From the NCBI GenBank assembly GCA_903960945.1, contig CAJCCR010000009.1:1-45846 (forward strand): a DNA stretch of 45,846 nt, read 5' to 3'. The DNA is from an uncultured Planctomycetaceae bacterium. Its GTDB lineage: Bacteria; Planctomycetota; Planctomycetia; Gemmatales; Gemmataceae. The position numbers and the translations under genes are program-made. Shown one piece after another: positions 40,628-45,846 of this stretch (positions within the stretch are counted from its first letter, which is position 1; each line of letters begins with the position of its first letter). The notes under the pieces are model-generated. The model did not search any database and was not told the DNA's origin. It worked only from the letters and a program-made list of their open reading frames with translations.

Positions 40628-41374
40628 GTGAATTTCGTTTGCATACTCATGCTTGGTGCCTTACCCACGCAGATGGCCATCAAGCCCGCATTTCATGCGC
40701 ATAATGATTATTTGCATTCACGGCCGCTTCTTGATGCGCTTGATCAAGGTTTTGATAGTGTTGAAGCAGATGTTTTTTTAGTTAAGAATGAACTTTTGGT
40801 CGGGCATTTCTTCTGGGAAACTAAACCCGAACGCACTTTGGAAAGCCTTTATCTTGTACCTCTTTCCAAACTTCATAAAGAGGGCAAACTTAAAAATATC
40901 TGGCTCATGGTGGACATCAAAACCAAAGAAGCCGAGCCTTCTGCGATACTCCTTGATCAGCAACTCCGTCGTTACCCCGGTCTCTTTTCCAAGGTTGGAG
41001 AAAAAGATAACGCTCCAGTGAAAGTTTTACTTTCGGGAAACATGCCCCGCGAGTGGGTCTGTTCAGGGAAAAGCAATTTGTTACGACTTGATGGCAGAGA
41101 GGCGGACCTCGGTAAGGCGGAACAGGCTGGGATTTTTCCTTGGGTCAGTGAGCCGTGGTCCAAGCATTTTTCATGGAAAGGCAAAGGCCCCATCTCTGAA
41201 AGTGAAAAGACCAAACTCAAAAACATGGCCTTGAAAGCTGAGTCTGCAAAGCAGCAATTAAGATTTTGGGGTGCTCCGGATCTCCCCGAATGTTGGAAAT
41301 TTCAGGCCGAATCTGGTGTCCAGCGGATTAGCACCGACAACCTCTCCGGCCTTGCCAAACAAAAATTCAACTGA
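40628..41374 (+). CDS. AIM6-like / glycerophosphodiester phosphodiesterase-type secreted protein
   Basis: I place the start at GTG 40628 (a TTG six bases earlier is the alternative), which opens a signal peptide (NFVCILMLGALPTQMA). The 40529 ATG would overlap the previous gene and add non-signal sequence. The 248-residue product is a PI-PLC/GDPD-like TIM barrel: FHAHNDYLHSRPLLDALDQG with the first His, FDSVEADVFLVKNELLVGH with E, D and the second His, and WLMVDIKTKE. These are the metal and acid-base positions of the fold, and the arrangement is that of the AIM6 type. Substrate unknown; probably phosphodiester lipids or inositol phosphates. Convergent with the WD40 kinase gene, three bases apart. 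Confidence 0.7.
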   Translation: MNFVCILMLGALPTQMAIKPAFHAHNDYLHSRPLLDALDQGFDSVEADVFLVKNELLVGHFFWETKPERTLESLYLVPLSKLHKEGKLKNIWLMVDIKTKEAEPSAILLDQQLRRYPGLFSKVGEKDNAPVKVLLSGNMPREWVCSGKSNLLRLDGREADLGKAEQAGIFPWVSEPWSKHFSWKGKGPISESEKTKLKNMALKAESAKQQLRFWGAPDLPECWKFQAESGVQRISTDNLSGLAKQKFN

Positions 41375-41377
41375 GGC

Positions 41378-43480
41378 TCATAAGGCTTTTGGTTTCTTAT
41401 CTGCCATGGGAAGTGCATAAATAAAGGTACCTTCTTTTTTTGTGCCCACACTCAGGCAGATAAAATACTCATCCTTAATGCAGGCACTCAATGTTTCTAT
41501 ATCGTTGCTGATATCAATTGTGTATTGCAATTGAAGATCGGGCCAAGTGTATACATAAACCTTGTTTCCCCCGCCCGCAAATAGGTAGTTTCGTTCCGCA
41601 AGATAAAGCCCGGTGATTTCGTGGGAATGTTCAAGCGAATGGGTTTCTTTCCCAAAATTAATATCCCAGATTTTCACAAGCCCGTCGGTCCCTGAAGTGA
41701 TTAATGTTTTGCTGTTTTCTGCAGCAATAACCCGCCATACTTTTCCGGGATGGCTTCCCAGGTCGGTTTTAGTTTTAGTTTCGAGATTCCAAATTTGTAC
41801 TTTGCCATCCCAGTTTCCAGTGGCTATCCATGCCCCAGTTGGACCAAAGGCGAGTGTGTAGGTGATTCTACTTTCCGCATTGAAAGTGTGGGTGCAATCG
41901 CCTGTCTTGAAATCCCATATTTTGATTAGCCCATCACAGGCGCAGGATGCGATTTTCGAAGAATCTTTAGAAAATTGCACACTATTAATGCTTGATTTAT
42001 GACCTATCAATTCTTTGATCTGGGTTTTGGTGTCAAGGTTCCAAAGGGCGATACTATTGGTGTCTGCGCCAGTTACAGCGTATGGACTTTCAAGTGGGGC
42101 AAGAGTAGCGCAAGCGCCACCATATTCTTTACCAAAGGATGTGATCAGGTTGCCTGATTGAATGTTCCAGACTGCGGGACCATATGCACCATTTGAAATT
42201 CCCACTGTTTTTCTTGAGGGATAAGTCTTGAATAGCATTGAGCCTATTGAGATTTCACGAACTGGGCCTATATGATGCTGGGGAGATAATTTGTGAATAA
42301 AGGTTGGCGCAGAAATTTTGAGGGCCCAAGGATCTTGATTGCCCGCTTCGGGTTTCGATATCAAATGGTAACTCCAATAACCCAGTCCTAATCCTGCTAC
42401 GCTTCCTGCCAATAATTGCCTCCGCGATAACAACGGTTTTTTTAAGCTCGACTTTTCCAAGTTCTTGACGAATTCCTTGCAGTCTTTCCAGCGGTTTTGG
42501 GGTTTTTTCGATAGCGCTTTTTCTACCACCGCCTGTTGATCTTCGGATAGTAGTTGAAGGTTGGGTGTTCCTCGGAGGTGCCCTGCAACTATTTCTGCTG
42601 CGGTGCCATCAAAGGGCAATCTTCCCGTTGCAAGCTGGCAAAAAGTGCAAGCAAGGCTGTATTGGTCGCTTTGCCTGTAGGTTTTTCCTTCAAAAAATTC
42701 AGGGGCAGCATACGCCAGAGTCAGGGTCCCGGTATGACTGGTCATGGTATGTGAGAGCAATCTGGCCAGTCCGAAATCTCCTACTTTAAGCACTCCATTT
42801 ATTAGAAGAAGGTTTTGCGGTTTAATGTCGCGGTGCTGAATGCCCTGATTGCCTATGCCATGCTTGGGATCGTTAAGGAAATCAATTGCGGTCGCTGCTT
42901 GGTGCATGAAGGGAAGCAAGTCATAAAAAGGGAGGTGAGAGGCGCCGGACTTTTTTGCCGCAGTGAATGAATCGAAAAGTGTTCCATCTGCCAACTCCAT
43001 CAGTACGAATAAAAAAGTGTCGGTTTCTTTAAGTTCAAAAATTTTTAAGAGATTGGGGTGATCCATGGCTTGCAGCCAAGCTAGAGTCGTTTTTTCAATT
43101 TCTGTAGAGCCCTTATCCTTGGGCAATATTTTAATCGCCAAGGTTTTAAGTGTTTCGTTTTTGCACCGCCATACTTGTCCGAACCCACCTTGCCCGATTA
43201 GTTTTTCTAGAATTACCCCCGATATTGGCTGATCACCGCTTGTAAATTGATAAAGCGGCTGAGGATTAGTAATGGCCATGTCTGAATTGGCCTCTGAAGA
43301 ATTAGCCATCTGGGAAAGCCAAGCCATTTTCTTTAATGCGCCCAAACGATTGCGAACCGCTTCTTCAAGATGCGGTTTATCTTTGCAAATTTCTTCAACA
43401 CTAGTGGTGATGTTGTCTAAGCCCTTGCTTTCGAAGGACTGAATTAGATGATCAATTTCTTCCAATTCTTTGGGTGACAT
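41378..43480 (-). CDS. Ser/Thr protein kinase with C-terminal WD40 propeller
   Basis: A 700-residue protein. Residues 1-85 are a helical planctomycete kinase preface. The kinase domain spans about 88-345, with GQGGFGQVW, K117 (LAIKI), H216-RD218-IKPQN and D235-FG, so it should be active. A twin-Arg plus hydrophobic segment (RRQLLAGSVAGLGLGYWSYH, about 353-372) is the single membrane span. Residues 395-690 form a WD40 propeller with repeats such as LIGHKSSINSVQFSKDSSKI, GLIKIWDFKTGDCTHTF and GLVKIWDINFGKETHSL. The kinase would face the cytoplasm and the propeller the periplasm. It may sense or scaffold; no sigma factor or phosphatase is adjacent. A weak ribosome binding site precedes ATG. Confidence 0.9.
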   Translation of the reverse strand: MSPKELEEIDHLIQSFESKGLDNITTSVEEICKDKPHLEEAVRNRLGALKKMAWLSQMANSSEANSDMAITNPQPLYQFTSGDQPISGVILEKLIGQGGFGQVWRCKNETLKTLAIKILPKDKGSTEIEKTTLAWLQAMDHPNLLKIFELKETDTFLFVLMELADGTLFDSFTAAKKSGASHLPFYDLLPFMHQAATAIDFLNDPKHGIGNQGIQHRDIKPQNLLLINGVLKVGDFGLARLLSHTMTSHTGTLTLAYAAPEFFEGKTYRQSDQYSLACTFCQLATGRLPFDGTAAEIVAGHLRGTPNLQLLSEDQQAVVEKALSKKPQNRWKDCKEFVKNLEKSSLKKPLLSRRQLLAGSVAGLGLGYWSYHLISKPEAGNQDPWALKISAPTFIHKLSPQHHIGPVREISIGSMLFKTYPSRKTVGISNGAYGPAVWNIQSGNLITSFGKEYGGACATLAPLESPYAVTGADTNSIALWNLDTKTQIKELIGHKSSINSVQFSKDSSKIASCACDGLIKIWDFKTGDCTHTFNAESRITYTLAFGPTGAWIATGNWDGKVQIWNLETKTKTDLGSHPGKVWRVIAAENSKTLITSGTDGLVKIWDINFGKETHSLEHSHEITGLYLAERNYLFAGGGNKVYVYTWPDLQLQYTIDISNDIETLSACIKDEYFICLSVGTKKEGTFIYALPMADKKPKAL

Positions 43481-43653
43481 GGCCGGTGGGGTCTCACTCA
43501 GTTGTTTGTGAGTTTGATTTTTTACTATTTTACCGATTTTTGCAAGTAAAGCTTGTTTATTATCTGCTTGTGAATTGATAGTAGCCTAGTGTTTTGTAAG
43601 ATAATCTTATTGAAGAACCTGCACTTTAATAAGTGGTTAGGTTCTTTATTTCT

Positions 43654-43724
43654 TGGGGAATAGTGTAACGGTAGCACAACTGCCTCTGGAGCAGTTTGTC
43701 TAGGTTCGAATCCTAGTTCCCCAG
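43654..43724 (+). tRNA. tRNA-Gln (anticodon CUG)
   Basis: A 71-base cloverleaf: acceptor TGGGGAA pairs with TTCCCCA plus discriminator G; D-arm TAGTGTAACGGTAGCA region; anticodon stem ACTGC/GCAGT with loop CTCTGGA, anticodon CTG (reads CAG, Gln); T-arm CTAGG-TTCGAAT-CCTAG. The unusual U1-A72 end is typical of glutamine tRNA. CCA is not encoded. Isolated, not in a tRNA cluster. Confidence 0.95.
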
Positions 43725-43975
43725 TTTTGTCTGTCGCAAATCTCTTCCCCTAATATATGCTTCAAAAACCTTTGCTATAAGTCTTTATCGATTTGATTGG
43801 GGATTTAAAGCTAAATGAGAGTTCCTGTAAATAGGCTAAGGGCAAAGAAGGCCCTAGCATAATCCCCATTCTTTTTAGGGGTTTGGTCTTTTTCTGCAGT
43901 TTTAAGTTTGAACCCTCTGCTTTTTGCGTCTACAATTCTACTGGGTTTGTTGCTTACCTATCAAGGGTTTTAGTC
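43725..43975. other. Spacer between tRNA-Gln and the DUF1559 gene
   Basis: No gene seen. The region contains AT-rich promoter-like sequence and a CCCTAGC/GGCTAAGGG-type weak stem near 43833-43856. AAGGG at 43963-43967 is the ribosome binding site of the next gene. Confidence 0.35.
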
Positions 43976-44986
43976 ATGTTTAGCCGAAAAGCTTTCACGC
44001 TTATCGAATTACTTGTGGTTATAGCAATTATTGCGATATTGATTGGCTTGCTATTGCCTGCGGTTCAAAAAGTTCGTGATGCAGCTTGCAGAATTCAGTG
44101 CACCAATAACATTAAGCAAATATCTCTTGCCTTGATGAATTATGAAAATACTAATCAGATGTTCCCTTTGGCCTTTACCAACAAGTCAGCCCCAGTCATT
44201 CGTTGGCATAATTGGGTTGTATTTCTTCTGCCTTATCTTGAAGAGGGTAACCGCTTAGCTTCCTACAACTACAATTATGATTGGTGGGTGCCGCCTAATC
44301 AAGACATTGTAAAAGCCAATCTTAAGATTTTTAATTGCCCTACAACCCCTGTGCAACCGCGGATGCAAAATAAACCCGAGACGGTTGCGGTTCCTACTCC
44401 TTCCGGGATGCAAGTGGTAGATAAACAAGGCGCATGTGGCGATTACTTCGCTCCTACGGGTGTCTTTTGGGAAATCAACAACGAGCTTCCTGTTGCTGAT
44501 CGTATTCCTGCAGGCACAGATCTTCGGGGCGCTCTTTGTTGGCACGGCCAAGAAACTACGACTTCCCCACCATGGGCTTTTAATTATTCCAACCGCATGA
44601 ACGATATCATGGATGGTACCAGCAATACTATTTTGCTGGCTGAATGTGCAGGGCGTGAAGATGTTTGGCGAGGTAAAAACATGATGCCAGTTGTATACAC
44701 TGGAACGGTTCGAGCCAGAGCCCGTGGCGGCGCTTGGGCCACAACTGATAACGCCTATGGCATCGGCCAGCGTACTCCTTGGCATGCCTCAACAGGTACT
44801 GTTCCTGGTACTATGAAGATAAATAACTCGAACGAGTGGGGCCATAATTTCTATAGCTTCCATAACGGCGGGTCTATGTTTGCCTTCACCGATGGCTCGG
44901 TTCGTTTTCTTAACGAAAATACTTCCCTTAAAAATCTTGCAAATTATGTCACCCGTGCGGGCGGCGAAGTCATCGCCCAAGATTAG
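43976..44986 (+). CDS. DUF1559 pseudopilin-like protein
   Basis: ATG 43976 gives 336 residues; the upstream extension to 43883 is out of family. The N-terminus is a type IV prepilin-like signal, FSRKA^[14 protein letters not shown], with Phe and Glu5 conserved, cleaved by a prepilin peptidase. Then [20 protein letters not shown], the DUF1559 core, and the C-terminal [20 protein letters not shown] with the family H-x(n)-DG block, ending [12 protein letters not shown]. Planctomycetes carry dozens; they are thought to form type II secretion-like or envelope fibres, function unproven. Single gene. AAGGG upstream is a modest ribosome binding site. Confidence 0.9.
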   Translation: MFSRKAFTLIELLVVIAIIAILIGLLLPAVQKVRDAACRIQCTNNIKQISLALMNYENTNQMFPLAFTNKSAPVIRWHNWVVFLLPYLEEGNRLASYNYNYDWWVPPNQDIVKANLKIFNCPTTPVQPRMQNKPETVAVPTPSGMQVVDKQGACGDYFAPTGVFWEINNELPVADRIPAGTDLRGALCWHGQETTTSPPWAFNYSNRMNDIMDGTSNTILLAECAGREDVWRGKNMMPVVYTGTVRARARGGAWATTDNAYGIGQRTPWHASTGTVPGTMKINNSNEWGHNFYSFHNGGSMFAFTDGSVRFLNENTSLKNLANYVTRAGGEVIAQD

Positions 44987-45014
44987 ATTCTTTACTGCAA
45001 CTAAACTCATCTGT

Positions 45015-45779
45015 TTAGCTTTTGTTTGCTTTTCTAGCGATAAGTGCAGCCACATACCCAGCCTTGAATCCTGCATCAATGTTTACTGTGGTTACATTTG
45101 CTGAGCAGGCATTTAACATTGTTAGTAATGCCGAAAGGCCACCAAAGCAGGTGCCATAGCCTATGCTGGTTGGCACTGCAATAACTGGGCAATCAACCAA
45201 CCCGCCTACCACGCTTGGAAGGGCGCCATCCATTCCTGCAACTACCACGATGGCATCGGAATCTTTGAACGCGCTTAAATTGTTCAGCAGCCTGTGTAGC
45301 CCTGCAACCCCTACATCTGGAATTAGTTTTACCCCTACTCCAAGGGCGCTAGCGGTGTTCATAGCTTCGCGAGCCACGGGGATATCCCCTGTCCCTGCAG
45401 TAAGAAATGCCACCATTCCCTTAGGGGTTATTGCTGCATTTCCTTGTGCCCGCAGAAGGAAGGTGCGAGCGGTTTCATCCAGCTCCGCATCTGGGTATAG
45501 TTTTCGTAGCCGCAAGGATTGCTCTGGGTTTAGCCGGGTCGCAAAACAATCTTGCTTTGCCTGAATAAGCCTTGCAACTACCCCTTCGAGCCATTCGCAG
45601 GTTTTTCCCTCTGCAAGTATCACCTCGGGGAAGCCACACCTTCTCGCACGGTCGAGATCGAGGTTGGCATAAACCGGCGTGCCTACCTGAGAAGAAGATA
45701 GTTGCTCCACGCCCTCGGCAACGCTTAATTTCCCAGAGCGGATTTGTTCTAATAATTGTTCAAGTTTTTCTGAGCCCAT
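45015..45779 (-). CDS. larB: Nickel-pincer cofactor carboxylase LarB
   Basis: ATG 45779 behind AGGAGAG gives 254 residues; the frame to 45836 is open but has no second site. Family landmarks: EKLEQLLEQIRSGKLSVAEG, YANLDLDRARRCGFPEVILA, MVAFLTAGTGDIPVAREA, DSDAIVVVAGMDGALPSVVG and IAVPTSIGYGTCFGGLSALL, the PurE-like carboxylase fold with a family Cys. LarB carboxylates nicotinic acid adenine dinucleotide at C5, hydrolyses the phosphoanhydride and starts pincer cofactor synthesis for lactate racemase and relatives. No larA, larC or larE is in the window; they may lie beyond the right edge or elsewhere. Confidence 0.9.
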   Translation of the reverse strand: MGSEKLEQLLEQIRSGKLSVAEGVEQLSSSQVGTPVYANLDLDRARRCGFPEVILAEGKTCEWLEGVVARLIQAKQDCFATRLNPEQSLRLRKLYPDAELDETARTFLLRAQGNAAITPKGMVAFLTAGTGDIPVAREAMNTASALGVGVKLIPDVGVAGLHRLLNNLSAFKDSDAIVVVAGMDGALPSVVGGLVDCPVIAVPTSIGYGTCFGGLSALLTMLNACSANVTTVNIDAGFKAGYVAALIARKANKS

Positions 45780-45846
45780 TGGTTCTCTCCTATTTTGAAG
45801 GTAAGGAAATTCTAGGAGTCTACAGCTTTTTACCAAGTCTTTTTAT

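Overview
The window is bacterial chromosome from a planctomycete. The evidence is its protein families: a paired PSD1-type cytochrome (DUF1549/DUF1553) and DUF1501 operon, a DUF1559 pseudopilin-like protein, a BBP7-type outer-membrane barrel, a PQQ beta-propeller protein, a WD40-repeat Ser/Thr kinase and an ECF sigma factor joined to a membrane Ser/Thr kinase. Base composition is moderate to AT-rich (one hand-counted line in metK is 37% GC), low for Gemmata-like planctomycetes. I would place it in class Planctomycetia, possibly near Gemmatales, without a genus.

Layout. 0-9.9 kb: the 3' end of an outer-membrane protein gene, a BON protein, an enolase-superfamily enzyme plus alpha/beta hydrolase pair, a large secreted unknown, an SDR, HemW, and a minus-strand CPBP protease / ECF sigma / Ser-Thr kinase set. 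10-13.7 kb: the PSD1-DUF1501 operon. 13.7-17.05 kb: a gene-poor, locally GC-rich stretch (two hand-counted lines are 65% GC) with a DUF3592 protein, a small secreted protein and several broken minus-strand coding fragments; it looks like an acquired, decaying segment. 17-26.4 kb: ketose 3-epimerase-like enzyme, DUF1573 protein, an unknown, cysI-purD, an alkaline-phosphatase-superfamily protein, metK and a PSP1 protein. 26.4-34.6 kb: a TPR protein fused to an iron-trafficking (YggX) domain, secreted unknowns, a free-standing structured-RNA-like transcription unit, a zinc-ribbon protein, a GT39 transferase, a UPF0261 protein with a hairpin over its ribosome binding site, a proline-rich-repeat secreted protein and an S1/P1-nuclease / phospholipase C-like secreted enzyme. 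34.6-45.8 kb: BBP7 barrel, PQQ propeller, HtrA/Deg protease, rnc with two followers, the WD40 kinase, tRNA-Gln(CUG), the DUF1559 protein and larB.

How the genes relate. Many products are envelope or secreted proteins. Housekeeping functions (HemW, CysI, PurD, MetK, RNase III, tRNA-Gln, LarB) are scattered among them. Clear bicistrons are the enolase-superfamily enzyme with the hydrolase, sigma with kinase (one base between genes), PSD1 with DUF1501, cysI with purD, and TPR-YggX with PSP1. Convergent pairs are often closed by strong bidirectional hairpin terminators. No CRISPR array, intact insertion sequence, prophage or rRNA is visible. The least explained elements are the 28.1-28.34 kb RNA-like unit, the UPF0261 start-site hairpin, the pairing leader ahead of cysI and the decayed 14.3-17 kb segment.
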